Made by a program: the position numbers and the translations under genes. A stretch of DNA of 32,987 nt from NCBI GenBank assembly GCA_003695705.1, contig RFHU01000260.1, forward strand, positions 1 through 32,987. Reading direction: 5' to 3'. This DNA comes from Planctomycetota bacterium (GTDB lineage Bacteria; Planctomycetota; J058). Positions within the stretch are counted from its first letter, which is position 1; every line of letters begins with the position of its first letter. The notes below the pieces were generated by a model. The model ran no database searches, had not been told where the DNA came from, and saw only the letters and a program-made list of their open reading frames with translations. Of the stretch, positions 18,604 through 27,980 are shown in pieces.

Positions 18604-21600
18604 ATGGCGAAGTGGGTGTGCGGCGGGTGCAACTACTCGAACTTCGATGAGCACCTGGTGTGCAACTTGTGCGGCGCCAAGAAGCCCTCCGGCAGGGGGG
18701 CCTCCTCGGCGCGATCGCCTCGCCCCGCGGCGCAGCCGACCGCGACGAGGCGGCCGCCCCGGGAGCGTCCGGGGCGGCGCAGGCCGGGCCCAGCCCGGAA
18801 GCGCCGGCCCGCGGCCCAGGGTTCCTCGGCGGCGAAGACGCCTTCGGCGCCGAGCCCCTCCCCGTCGGCGGCCTCCGGCGCTCCGGCGCCCGCGCCCGCG
18901 CCGGCTCCGTCGCCGGCGCCGTCTCCCGCGCCGGGAGCGACCGCCACGCCCGCGCCGGTCGCCGTAGCCGAAGCGGGTTCGGCGCCGGCCGCCGGGGGCA
19001 TTCCCCTCGAGCTCTCCGGCCTTCCCCGCGGCCTGCAGCGGGTCCGCGCCCGCTTCGTGAAGGGCCTCCAGCGCCTCGACGCCTTCGCCAGCGAGGAGGC
19101 CGGGGTCTTCCGCCTGCAGATGGACCTCGAGCGCGAGGAGGCAGAGCTCGACGCGGAACTGGACGCGGCCCTCAAGCGCTACAAGTCGCTCGAAGACGAG
19201 CGGGCGAAGCACAAGGATCGCCGCGACCAGGTGCGCGCGCAGCTCGAGCGCCTCCAGGAGAAGATCCGCGCCAAGGAGGAGCAGCGTGACCTTACGCGGC
19301 GGCAGGCCGACGAGGCCGAGGCGCTGCGCGCCCAGCTCGAGGCGCGCCTCGAAGGGACGAGCAAGGAGTGGGCCGAGGCCGAGGCGCGGCGCACGGAGCT
19401 CGACGCCAAGCTGCCCGGGCTGAAGAAGGAGCTCGCCGACCAGCAGGCGGCCCTCGACGGCACCTTGGCCGAGCTGCGCTCGGCCGAGGACGAGTCGAAG
19501 CGGCTGTCGGCGGAGCTGGAGAAGACGCGGGCGGACTTCGCGGAGGCCAACCGGACCCTGGGCGAGGTAAGGGCCGAGATCGAGCGCCTGCGACGGGAGA
19601 ACCCCGAGAGCGAGCGAGCCCTGGCGGCGCGCCGCAAGGAGCTCGCCGAGGCGCAGGCCGCCCACGGGCCGCTCCAAGAAGCAGCCGAGGCAGCCCGGCG
19701 CGGCCGCGAGGAGGTCGAGGCCGCGCTCGCCCAGCGGATCGAGGAGAACGAAACCCTGCGGGCGCGGCGCGCCGCCGACGACGAGGCCAAGGAAGAGGCG
19801 GAGCGCGAGCTCGCCGCGGCGGAGCGCGCCAAGGCCGAGCTGGAGAAGGGCCTCTCCGCCCTGGGGGACGAGCTGGAGCGCACCAAGCAGCGCCTCGTCG
19901 CAGCCCAGGAGGAGGTGGGCCAGCTCACCGCGCGGCGCGACGAGGCAAGCGAAACCCAGGACGCGCTCGCCAAGCAGCTCGCCGCCACCGAAGGCGAGCG
20001 CGACGACCTGCGCGAACAGGCGGAGTCCGCCGAGCGGCGGCTGGAGGAGACTCGCGGGCGCCTCGAGGAGCGGCACGCGGAGTTGACCGCGCTGCGCGAA
20101 GGGATCGAGCGCGACACAGCGGCGAGCGAAAAGGCCCAGCGAGAACTCGCGGACCTCGAGCGCGAGCTCGCCGAAGTCCGCGCCCAAGCGAGCGAGCGTG
20201 GCGCCGAGGTCGAGCGCCTGAGCGCCCAGCGGGGCGAGCGGGGCGACGAGCTCGACGGACTGCGCCGCGAACTCGCCGAGGCCGAGGCCCGCAAGGCCGA
20301 GCTCGAGGCCGAGCTCGCCGACGTGGAGGGGACCCTGGCCGGAGGCCAAGAGAGCCTGGCGGCCCGGCAGGCCGAGGCCCGCTCGCTGAGCGAACAGATC
20401 GAGGCGGGGCGGGCCGAGAGCGCTCGCCTGCAAGAGGAACTCGACGGGCTGGCGCACGGGCTGCGCGAGGCGCAGGACGAGGCCGCCGCGGTGCGCGCCG
20501 AGCTGGAGCGCCTCGGGAGCACGCGCGACTCGACCCGTCAGGTCCTGACGGACCTCCGCGAGGAACTCAGAAGCCTGGAAGCCCGCAAGGCCGAGCTGGA
20601 GGCCGAGTTGGCCGCGGTCGCCGGGGAACGCGACCAAGAGCAGGCGGTGCGGGACGAGCGCCGGGCCGAGGTGGAGGCGCTGCGGGAGGACATCGCCGAG
20701 GCCCGGGACGCCACCCTGCGCGCGCGCGAGGACCTCGCCGCGGCCGACGCGGAGAAGGCGGACTTGAGCCGCGAGCGCAAGAAGGTCCAGGCCTCCGCCC
20801 AGGAGGCCCTGGCGGCGCTGGAGGCATGCGGCAAGGAGGTCGAGGAGCTTCGCGCCCGGAGGGACGAGGAGCGAACGGAGCTCGACGCCACACGCCAAGA
20901 GCTGGCCGAGCGGGAGGGAGAGCGCGAGGGGCTGCGGTCCGAGCTTGCCGAGGCGGAGGGTGCGCTGCGGGAGGTGCGCGAGGCGCTCGAGGCGGTGCGC
21001 TCCGAGCTCGAGACCTTGCGGCCCGAGCCGGAGCGCGTGCGCCAGGAGCGCGAGGCGCTCGCCGAAGAGCTGCGCGCCGCCGAGGGGGAGCGCGAGGAGC
21101 TGCGGTCCGAACTCGCCGCCGCGCGGGCGGCGCGCGCGGAGACCGCATCCGCGCTGGAGACGCGCCGCGAGGAGGTGGCCGAGCTCGCGCAGGCTCTGGA
21201 GGAGGCCCAGGCCCAGCGCGACGCCTCCACCAGCGCCCTGGCCGAGGCCGACGCCGAGAAGGAGCGGCTCTCCGCCGACCTCGCCAGCACCCAGCGCGAG
21301 GACGAGGGCCTGCGCGCCACGACCGCCCTGCGCAGGGAGGAAGTGGCCCAGCTCGGGGGCGCCTTGGACGAGGCCCGCTCCTCCCTCGCCACGGCCCGGG
21401 AGGAGTTGGCGACCGCCGACGCGGAGAAGGGCGAGCTCGAAGGACGTCTCGCCGAGCTGAAGGCCGAACTGAACGGGGTGCGGAACCTCCTCTCCGAACG
21501 CGGCGATCAGATCCCGAGCTTGCGCGGGGCCATCGCCGAGGCCGAGAAGAGCTTGGGAATCGCCCGCGGAGAGCTCGACGAGGCCGACGCCGCGAAGGCC

Positions 21601-23493
21601 GAGCTGCAGGAGCGCTGGGAGCGGCTGGACGCCGAGCTCGTCGCCACCCGCGACGGGCTCGCCCGGCGCTACGAAGAGTGCGCGGCCCTGCAGGAGCGCG
21701 CGCAACGGACCGAGAAAGAGCTCGAGGAACTGCGTGCGGACCTGGCCGCGGCGGACGAGCGGAAGGCGGGCCTCTCGGCGGAGCTCTCCGCGGCCGAGGA
21801 GGCGCGCAACCACGCCACCGCAACCCTTGCGACGCGGCGCGACGAAGTCGCCGCGCTTGAGGAAGGCCTCCGGAGCTGCCGGGAGGAGCATGCGGCGGCC
21901 AAGGATGCTCTGGCCGCGGCCGACAAGGAACGCGCGCGCTTGCAGGAGCGTTCGGCCAAGGCCGAGGGGGAGCGCAAGGTGGTGTGCGACCGCCTGACCA
22001 CGCGCGAGGCCGAGGTGAAGCGGCTCGAAGAGGAGGTCGCCGGGCGGGAGCGCGCGCTGGCCCAGGCGAAGGAGTCGCTGGCCGAGGCCGAAGGCCGCCG
22101 CGACGAGCTGGAGCAAACCTCGGCGGAGCGGCGCGACGAGGTGAGCTCCCTTCGCGCTCGTTGCGAAGCGGCGCGGCAGGAGATCAAGCGCCTCGAGCGC
22201 GCCATCAAGGAGTCCGAGGCGGCGCGGGCCAAGGCCGAGAAGGAGCTGGCGAGCAGCGAGCGGAAGCGCGCCAGCCTCGAGGAGCGCGCGGCGACCCTCG
22301 CCCGCAGCGCCGCCTCCGCCGAGAGCGAGCTCGAGCGCGCGCGCGAGGCCCTCGCGCGCGTCGAGGAGGAGAAGACGAAGCAAGAGGAGAGCCTCGAAGG
22401 AGTGCGCGCTCAGCTTAGGGAGGTGCGCGAGACGACGCAGGCGCGCCGCGGGGAAGTCGGCGAGCTGCGCAAGGAGATCGACAAGACGCGCGACAGTCTC
22501 CAGCGCAGCAAGCAGGAATTGCGCGAAGCGGAGCGGGAGCGCTCGGGGCTCGAGCGCTCGCTGGAGACGGACCGGCGCGACTTGCAATCGATCGAGCGCG
22601 ACCTCGCCGCGAGTCGGAGCAAGGTGGCAAGCGCTCGCGAGAAGGCCAGCGAGGTCCAGAGCGCGCGCGACGCGGCCCGGCGCGAGCTGGAGGGCCTGGA
22701 GAAGGAGCGGTCCGAACTGCGCGCTGCGCGCGAAGAGGCGCAGTCCGAGCTCGAGCGCCTGCGCGCGGAGGCGCAGGCCTGCCGGGAGGGCATCGAAGAG
22801 CACACCGCTGGGCGGAGCGAGGCCGAGGGGGCGGCCGAGGCCGCCCGCGAGGAGCTGGAGCGGCTCCGCGCCCAGCGCGAAGCGGCGGAGGCCGAGCACG
22901 CCCGAGCGCGCAGCGACCGGGACGAGGCCGAGGCCGCGCTGAGCGCGCAGCGCGCCGAGGAGGAGCGGCTCCGCAGCGAGACGGAGCAGGCGCGCGCGCG
23001 GCGGGACGAGGCCGTGCGGCTCCGCGACGAGGCCGCGGCCGAGGCCGAGCGCCTCGCCGACGAGCTCGCCGCCGCCGCCCGCGAGGCGGAGGAGCTCGAA
23101 GCCTCGCTCCAAGAACGGCGCGCGGAGGTCGCCGGGCTGCTCGAGCGGATCCAAGCGGCCCAGGCGCGGGCTCGCTTGGCGAAGCAGAAGGAGATCGACC
23201 TCCTCCTCGCCGGCGTGGAGAAGAACGTGGCCGCCAACGACGCCCACGCCAAGGAGTGGGTGCAGCTCCAGAAACGCTACGCGGAACTGGAGAGCGACTG
23301 CCGCGCCCTGAGCGACGCCGTGGGGGTGACCCGGATCGCCAGCCAGAAGGCCCTCGCCGAACTCAAGGAGAAGATCGCCCGCTACGAGGAGCGCAAGAAG
23401 GAGCTCGCCGTCCCCGTCCTGGCCGAGCGCAAGGTCTTCGAGCGGATCAAGGAGCTCGAGCGGGAGCTCGCGAGCGAACTCTCCGCCGTGTGA
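18604..23493 (+). CDS. giant coiled-coil protein with N-terminal RanBP2-type zinc finger
   Basis: 1629 residues. ATG with GGGAGG about 6 nt upstream. Residues 4-23 exactly match the RanBP2 zinc finger W-x-C-x2-C-x3-N-x6-C-x2-C (Trp4, Cys6, Cys9, Asn13, Cys20, Cys23). A Pro/Ala/Ser-rich linker (30-135) contains a stretch of alternating Ala-Pro. From about 160 to 1600 the protein is a Glu/Ala/Arg/Leu coiled coil; residues 210-1504 are an almost perfect 56-residue repeat (see repeat entry). No Walker A or B, hinge or signature motif is present, so it is not SMC, Rad50 or MukB. No signal peptide or membrane segment is seen, suggesting a cytoplasmic rod, cytoskeletal scaffold or long tether with a nucleic-acid- or protein-binding head (inference). 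The C-terminal 100 residues are a non-repetitive helical cap. A single extended coiled coil of this length would be around 200 nm. Confidence 0.9.
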   Translation: MAKWVCGGCNYSNFDEHLVCNLCGAKKPSGRGASSARSPRPAAQPTATRRPPRERPGRRRPGPARKRRPAAQGSSAAKTPSAPSPSPSAASGAPAPAPAPAPSPAPSPAPGATATPAPVAVAEAGSAPAAGGIPLELSGLPRGLQRVRARFVKGLQRLDAFASEEAGVFRLQMDLEREEAELDAELDAALKRYKSLEDERAKHKDRRDQVRAQLERLQEKIRAKEEQRDLTRRQADEAEALRAQLEARLEGTSKEWAEAEARRTELDAKLPGLKKELADQQAALDGTLAELRSAEDESKRLSAELEKTRADFAEANRTLGEVRAEIERLRRENPESERALAARRKELAEAQAAHGPLQEAAEAARRGREEVEAALAQRIEENETLRARRAADDEAKEEAERELAAAERAKAELEKGLSALGDELERTKQRLVAAQEEVGQLTARRDEASETQDALAKQLAATEGERDDLREQAESAERRLEETRGRLEERHAELTALREGIERDTAASEKAQRELADLERELAEVRAQASERGAEVERLSAQRGERGDELDGLRRELAEAEARKAELEAELADVEGTLAGGQESLAARQAEARSLSEQIEAGRAESARLQEELDGLAHGLREAQDEAAAVRAELERLGSTRDSTRQVLTDLREELRSLEARKAELEAELAAVAGERDQEQAVRDERRAEVEALREDIAEARDATLRAREDLAAADAEKADLSRERKKVQASAQEALAALEACGKEVEELRARRDEERTELDATRQELAEREGEREGLRSELAEAEGALREVREALEAVRSELETLRPEPERVRQEREALAEELRAAEGEREELRSELAAARAARAETASALETRREEVAELAQALEEAQAQRDASTSALAEADAEKERLSADLASTQREDEGLRATTALRREEVAQLGGALDEARSSLATAREELATADAEKGELEGRLAELKAELNGVRNLLSERGDQIPSLRGAIAEAEKSLGIARGELDEADAAKAELQERWERLDAELVATRDGLARRYEECAALQERAQRTEKELEELRADLAAADERKAGLSAELSAAEEARNHATATLATRRDEVAALEEGLRSCREEHAAAKDALAAADKERARLQERSAKAEGERKVVCDRLTTREAEVKRLEEEVAGRERALAQAKESLAEAEGRRDELEQTSAERRDEVSSLRARCEAARQEIKRLERAIKESEAARAKAEKELASSERKRASLEERAATLARSAASAESELERAREALARVEEEKTKQEESLEGVRAQLREVRETTQARRGEVGELRKEIDKTRDSLQRSKQELREAERERSGLERSLETDRRDLQSIERDLAASRSKVASAREKASEVQSARDAARRELEGLEKERSELRAAREEAQSELERLRAEAQACREGIEEHTAGRSEAEGAAEAAREELERLRAQREAAEAEHARARSDRDEAEAALSAQRAEEERLRSETEQARARRDEAVRLRDEAAAEAERLADELAAAAREAEELEASLQERRAEVAGLLERIQAAQARARLAKQKEIDLLLAGVEKNVAANDAHAKEWVQLQKRYAELESDCRALSDAVGVTRIASQKALAELKEKIARYEERKKELAVPVLAERKVFERIKELERELASELSAV
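19231..23115 (+). repeat. 168-bp / 56-residue coiled-coil repeat array
   Basis: In the coiled-coil protein, units start at residues 210, 266, 322, 378, 434, 490, then two 42-residue units (546, 588), eleven 56-residue units (630 to 1190), a 35-residue unit (1246), and four 56-residue units (1281, 1337, 1393, 1449); a partial unit begins at 1505. Each unit opens with (R/V)R-x-E-(V/L)-x-x-L and has Leu26, acidic 30, basic 33, Leu36 and Leu40, all at heptad core or edge positions. 56 is eight heptads, and the shorter units lack exactly 14 or 21 residues. The DNA copies have diverged, so this is an old amplification. Confidence 0.85.
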
Positions 23494-23907
23494 TCGTGAG
23501 GCTCGGTCGCGACGCCGTGCGTCGCCTTGCGCGAGCATCGGGTCGAGTGCCCTTGCCGTCGGTGGACGGCTCGCTACCGAGCGCGGGGCACGCGCCCTGC
23601 GGCGCGGGGGTCGTCGGGACGGCGTGCGGCGATCGACCCGAGCGGTAGCACCTCGCCCCGCCGCTTCGTCCTTGGCCCAAGCCCGAGATCCGAGATGGCG
23701 GAGGGGCTCCGCGGAATGCCCCCGCCACCTCTCCCTCCCCGGCGGGGGTGGAGCTCGCCTCGGCGCGCCCGCGGCGTACGGTCCAGCCGCTCCCTTCTCC
23801 CGCTCTGGAGGGCGCTCGCGTGGGCGCGAGCTTCGCTTCGCGGTCGCAGCGTCGGGGGCCGAAGGAGCCGCGCGTCGCGGCCGTCCGTGGGACCCGCTTG
23901 GAGGGTG
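23494..23907. other. convergent intergenic region between coiled-coil and kinase-TPR genes
   Basis: 414 bp with no convincing gene; open frames here are Arg/Pro-rich noise. Two hairpins could help terminate the convergent transcripts: GCCGTC/GACGGC (23555-23570, 4-nt loop) and CCCCCGCC/GGCGGGGG (23719-23748, 14-nt loop). Neither has a T-run. Confidence 0.4.
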
Positions 23908-26900
23908 TCAACGGGGGGACTTGGCGCGCAAGGCGGCGAGGAACTCTTCGAAGTCGGGATGCTCGCGGACGGGATCGAAGGCCACGTCGCGTTCGAGCTG
24001 CTGGAGGTTCTTCACTCGCTCCAGGCGCCCGACGCGGCGCAACACGGAGAGCGCGCCGCGGACGTCGCCGCGCCGAGCGGCCAGGCGGGCCTGCTGGAAG
24101 CGGGCGAAGTCGCAGGTGGGGTCGAGGGTCAAGGCCGCGGCCACGCGCTCCTGGGCTTCTGCCTCCTCGCCGAGGGAGACGAACAGGTTGGCGGCCAGGG
24201 CGGCGTAGCCCGTGGCGAGCGGGTCGAGCTCGCCGGCGTGAAGGATGAAGTCGACGGCGGCCTCGAGGTCGTCGGGGTCGTGCGCGTTGCTGAGGTTGTA
24301 GCGGGCTGCCCGGAACAGGGCGCGCGCCGCCCAGGGCACCGAGTCCCAAGGGCGGGTCGCGCGACGCTCTGCGGTCCTGTCCTCGAGCAGTCGATCGCGG
24401 AATTGGGGTGTCCAGCCGTAGGCGTGAATCCACAGAGAGAGGCCGTCGGCGGTGAGACCGCGCTGCGCGGCGCGCAGGAACTCGGCGCCGCTGACGAGGG
24501 CGTCGGCGAAGCGCGCCTGACCGAGCTGGGCCTGGGCGCGCAGCGTCCAGTAGAGGCTCCCGTGGGGCAGATCGCGCTCGATGCGCGCGAGCGCGGCGAG
24601 CGCCTCGTCGAGCCCTTCGCCCCCTTCGCCCACGTAGGCGTGCCGGTAGAGCTCCTGCTGTTCGCGCGAGGTTGCGAGGACCTCCGCGGCGGCGCGCTCG
24701 TAGCGGGCGGCTGCGGCCTCGTCCCCTCGGGAGCGGACGAGCTGCGCCGCGAGACGCAGGGCGTCGATGCGGCGGGGCAAGCCGTCGAGGACGGGGCGGA
24801 GCAAGGCCCACGCTCCGTCGGAGTCGCCGCCCCTACGGAGGGCGAGGGCTGCGGCGACGCGCTCCACCGGCTCGAGGCGCTCGAGGCCGCCCGTGTCGCG
24901 GAGCGCGGCGAGGTCTTTCCGAGACGCTTCCGGGGAGACGCGCTCTCCGCGCGCCTGCAGCCGTCTCCAGAAGAAGAGCCGCGCGCGGCGCGCTTCGAGG
25001 AGGGTCGGGTAGGCTTCCACGAGCGCGTCGAGTGCCTGCGCGTCCTCGCCGAGGTCGGCGGCCAGGACGCGCGCGGGCAGACAGTCCGGCTCCAGCCGGA
25101 GGGCGCGCTCGAGGAGGCGCAGGGCGACCGCGCGGGCGTCGCCTCGCCGGGAGCGCGCAGCGGGGTAGAGGCGTCGGGCTTCGTAGAGGAGACGGCGCAC
25201 GGTGCGTGTGAGGGGGGCCTCCCCTTCCCGAGAGGCCTGCGGCGTCGGAGGGGCGCGCCCCGGGTCCGTGAGCAGCCAGGCGCGCCAGAGGGCCTCGGTC
25301 CGCGCAGCGAGGGCCGCGTCTCCTTCGCCGCCCCGGCGAGCGAGTTCGCGCAGGAGCGCGGCGCGGCCGGGGAACTCGGGGGGAAGGGTCTGCGTCGCGG
25401 CGCGTGCTGCGGCGAGATCCCCGCGGGCCAGGACGAGCCGAGCGGCCAGCAGACGGCCGTCGAGGGTCCTCTCGGCCGCGGCCGCCAGCGCCGCGCGTGC
25501 GCTCGCGTGCTCGTCGCTGCGCCAGAGGACCCAGGCCAGCGCGCAGGCACTCTGCGGGGACGCCTCGCGCTCCCAGGCGGAGCGGGCCGCGGCCAAGGCG
25601 GCGGAGGCGTCGCCGCGGGCCAACTCGACCCGAGCGCGCCAGCGATCGGCGGCGGCGGCCAGCGAAGGCGGCGCGCAATACGCGTCGGCGGCCGCCGCGA
25701 CCTCGGAGAGGGCCTGGGTCGTGTCTCCGGCGGGGGCCCCACCCAGCCAACGGGCCACGGCCGCGTCCAACCGGGCGGCGGGCCGACGGGCGAAGCCGTC
25801 GGGCGAAGCCCGTTCCAACTCGCGCAAGGCCGACAGGCGGCGCCCGCGCCCTAGGAGCCAACGGGCACGCGCGAGGTGCGCGGGCCGGGGGGCAAGGCGC
25901 GAGGCCTCGTCGAAGGCCCTCCGGGCACGACCCGGACGCCCAGCGGCCGCGAAGGCCCGCGCGCGGGCGAAGTGCCAGGCAGGACGTGCCGCGCCGGCTC
26001 CGATGGCCTCGAGGGAGGCGAGCACGTCCGCGGGCGGAGCGCCCGTGTCGAGTTCGAGCTCCGCACGCAGGCAGGCGAGGCCAATGGGTGCGGAGGAATC
26101 CGTCGCGGCGGCCGCGGGCCGCGTCGCGGCGAGGGCCTCCGGGATGCGGCCGCACGCGCGCAGGATCCTCGCGGCGAGCTCGCGCCGCGCGGGCGCCGCG
26201 TCCTCGACGGGGAGAGGCAGCGCGCGGGCCGCGAGGCGCGGGCGCGCGAGGGTCCAGAAGACTTCGGCAAGCCGCCAGCGCAGCGCGGGGTCCGGGGGGA
26301 GGGCCTCGAGATGCCGCCTCGCGAGCGCGAAGGCCTCCTCCCGACCCGTTGCGCTCTCGGCGAGGACGCGAGCGAGGAGGAGCTCGGCCGCGGGCTTGCC
26401 CACGACCGCGCAGAGGCGCCGGGCGAACGACTCCGCTTCGCTGCGGCGACCCTGGGCAAGGAGGAGGTGCACGGCCTTGCGGAGGACCTCGCCGTGCCGC
26501 GCCCGCGTCGGCGCTGCGCGGCGCAGCGCGTCCGCGCGCTGCGCCGCGGGCACGGTGGCGAGAAAGTCCTCCACGGCCTCGTGCGCGCGAGCCTCTCGGA
26601 GCAGAGGAGCAAGCGCGTCGCCGCCGCGGGCTTCGTTGGCGGCGTGCAGGAGTCCTTCCAGCGCCCGGGCGCGGGAGGCCTCGAGGGTGCGCTCTTCGCC
26701 GCGCACGGCCAGCAGCGCGAGGACGATGGCCAGCGAGCTTCCCGCCAGCGCGGCGGCGAGGCGACGGCGGCGGCGCCTCGCGCTGGGGGAGCGCACGCGA
26801 CGTGGCGTGCCCCCGAGGTAGGCTTCCAGGTGCTCGGCGACGAGGCGGCAAGAGGGCCGGTCGGCGGGGTCCTTCTCGAGCATCCAGAGGACGAGTTCGC

Positions 26901-27870
26901 TGAGGGGGCGTGGGACGTCGGCGAGGCGGTGCGGGGGTGTCGGAGGGACCTCGAGGATCTTCCGAAAGAGCTCGGCCTTCTCTTCGGCGTCGAAGGGGTA
27001 GTGCCCGGTAAGCGCTTGGTAGAGCGCCACGCCCAGCCCGTAGGTGTCCACCGTAGCCCGGTACTCGCCGCCGCGGACCTGCTCGGGGGCCATGCTGTAG
27101 GGCGTACCCAGGCTGGCGTTCGTGCGTGTGAGTTGGGTCTCGCGGTCGAGGATCTTGGCGAGGCCGAAGTCGGTGACCTTTGGCTGGCCCTCCTCGTCGA
27201 GGAGCACGTTCGCGGGCTTGACGTCGCGGTGGAGGATCCCCAGCCGGTGGGCGGCCGCGAGCGCGCGGGCGACCTGGGCGAAGATGCGCAGGAGCTGGGG
27301 GCGCCCCAGGCGGCCCGCGTCGAGGGCAGCTTGCAGGTCGCCGCCCCGCAGATACTCCAGCGCCAGGTAGGCGTTCTCGCCCGCGCGCCCGGCGTCGACG
27401 AAGTCCACCACCGAGGGGTGGCGCAAGCGGCGCAGCGCCTCGGCCTCGCGCTCGAAGCGGGCCAGTTGGCGCTCGCCCGGGCGCAGGAGGAGCTTGAGGG
27501 CGACGCGCCGACCGCTCGCCTTGTGTACGGCGAGGTAGACCGCCCCCATGCCTCCGCGTCCGAGGACGTCTTCGATCGCGTATCCCGGGACCCGCGGCGC
27601 ATGGGCGAGCCGCGCGCTCCGGCGCCGGGCCCGGGCGGACACGCTCCGCTCGGTGGCTGCCTCTCCGCGGGACGCGTTGGAGCGGCTGCGCGACGCCTCC
27701 GCCAGCGAGTGCGCGCTCTTGGCGTCGAGGAGTCCGGCGCGGACGGCCGCCTGGGCGATTCCCCCCGGTGCGTCCGCGCAGCGCTCGGCGAGCCAGCGCG
27801 CCTGCTCGGGGCGCAGGCGGCCCGAGCGGAGGGCCTCGTCGAGGAAGGCGCGGTCGCCGGGGGCGAGCAT
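23908..27870 (-). CDS. Ser/Thr protein kinase with one membrane segment and TPR-rich C-terminal region
   Basis: 1320 residues from ATG at 27870; there is no Shine-Dalgarno, but TATCCT lies 6 nt upstream. A short N-terminal helical domain (6-60: FLDEALRSGRLRPEQARWLAE..., GGIAQAAVRAGLLD) is followed by a Hanks-type kinase domain (97-352) with glycine loop GRGGMGAVY, Lys126, HRD at 214-216, DFG at 234-236 and GTPYSMAPEQ. A transmembrane helix spans 370-389 after a run of Arg. The remaining 930 residues are helical-repeat (TPR-like) sequence ending in FDPVREHPDFEEFLAAL, a tail also found inside the first kinase-TPR protein. It is expected to be active, with the kinase in the cytoplasm and the repeats outside (inferred). 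It follows the FadL gene on the same strand after a 229-bp gap, so it is probably transcribed separately. Confidence 0.9.
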   Translation of the reverse strand: MLAPGDRAFLDEALRSGRLRPEQARWLAERCADAPGGIAQAAVRAGLLDAKSAHSLAEASRSRSNASRGEAATERSVSARARRRSARLAHAPRVPGYAIEDVLGRGGMGAVYLAVHKASGRRVALKLLLRPGERQLARFEREAEALRRLRHPSVVDFVDAGRAGENAYLALEYLRGGDLQAALDAGRLGRPQLLRIFAQVARALAAAHRLGILHRDVKPANVLLDEEGQPKVTDFGLAKILDRETQLTRTNASLGTPYSMAPEQVRGGEYRATVDTYGLGVALYQALTGHYPFDAEEKAELFRKILEVPPTPPHRLADVPRPLSELVLWMLEKDPADRPSCRLVAEHLEAYLGGTPRRVRSPSARRRRRRLAAALAGSSLAIVLALLAVRGEERTLEASRARALEGLLHAANEARGGDALAPLLREARAHEAVEDFLATVPAAQRADALRRAAPTRARHGEVLRKAVHLLLAQGRRSEAESFARRLCAVVGKPAAELLLARVLAESATGREEAFALARRHLEALPPDPALRWRLAEVFWTLARPRLAARALPLPVEDAAPARRELAARILRACGRIPEALAATRPAAAATDSSAPIGLACLRAELELDTGAPPADVLASLEAIGAGAARPAWHFARARAFAAAGRPGRARRAFDEASRLAPRPAHLARARWLLGRGRRLSALRELERASPDGFARRPAARLDAAVARWLGGAPAGDTTQALSEVAAAADAYCAPPSLAAAADRWRARVELARGDASAALAAARSAWEREASPQSACALAWVLWRSDEHASARAALAAAAERTLDGRLLAARLVLARGDLAAARAATQTLPPEFPGRAALLRELARRGGEGDAALAARTEALWRAWLLTDPGRAPPTPQASREGEAPLTRTVRRLLYEARRLYPAARSRRGDARAVALRLLERALRLEPDCLPARVLAADLGEDAQALDALVEAYPTLLEARRARLFFWRRLQARGERVSPEASRKDLAALRDTGGLERLEPVERVAAALALRRGGDSDGAWALLRPVLDGLPRRIDALRLAAQLVRSRGDEAAAARYERAAAEVLATSREQQELYRHAYVGEGGEGLDEALAALARIERDLPHGSLYWTLRAQAQLGQARFADALVSGAEFLRAAQRGLTADGLSLWIHAYGWTPQFRDRLLEDRTAERRATRPWDSVPWAARALFRAARYNLSNAHDPDDLEAAVDFILHAGELDPLATGYAALAANLFVSLGEEAEAQERVAAALTLDPTCDFARFQQARLAARRGDVRGALSVLRRVGRLERVKNLQQLERDVAFDPVREHPDFEEFLAALRAKSPR

Positions 27871-27876
27871 GGCTTC

Positions 27877-27882
27877 AGGATA
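27877..27882 (-). promoter_or_regulatory. -10-like TATCCT hexamer of a probable leaderless transcript
   Basis: On the minus strand TATCCT is followed by 6 nt and then the ATG at 27870; no purine-rich ribosome binding site is present. The arrangement is the same as at the other kinase-TPR gene (position 2378). No -35 hexamer is evident. Confidence 0.4.
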
Positions 27883-27953
27883 GCCGCGGGAAACGCTCGG
27901 CACCCGCGGACTCCGACGGCCGGTTGGGGAGCGCGAGGAACCGGCGACGCGCC

Positions 27954-27980
27954 GGCGCCGCAAGCCGAACGGGCGGCGCC
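27954..27980 (-). terminator. GC hairpin downstream of the FadL gene
   Basis: GGCGCCGC (27954-27961) and GCGGCGCC (27973-27980) form an 8-bp stem with an 11-nt loop, in the 229-bp gap between FadL and kinase-TPR genes. No T-run follows on the minus strand. In such GC-rich DNA chance pairing is possible. Confidence 0.25.

Noticed and set aside
19231-23115. 168-bp periodicity read as a DNA satellite or CRISPR-like array
   Set aside because: Copies are divergent at DNA level, conserve coding frame and heptad core residues, and have no spacer-repeat structure.
18604-23493. SMC/Rad50/MukB-type ATPase
   Set aside because: There is no Walker A, Walker B, signature motif or hinge. The coiled coil is continuous and the N terminus is a zinc finger.
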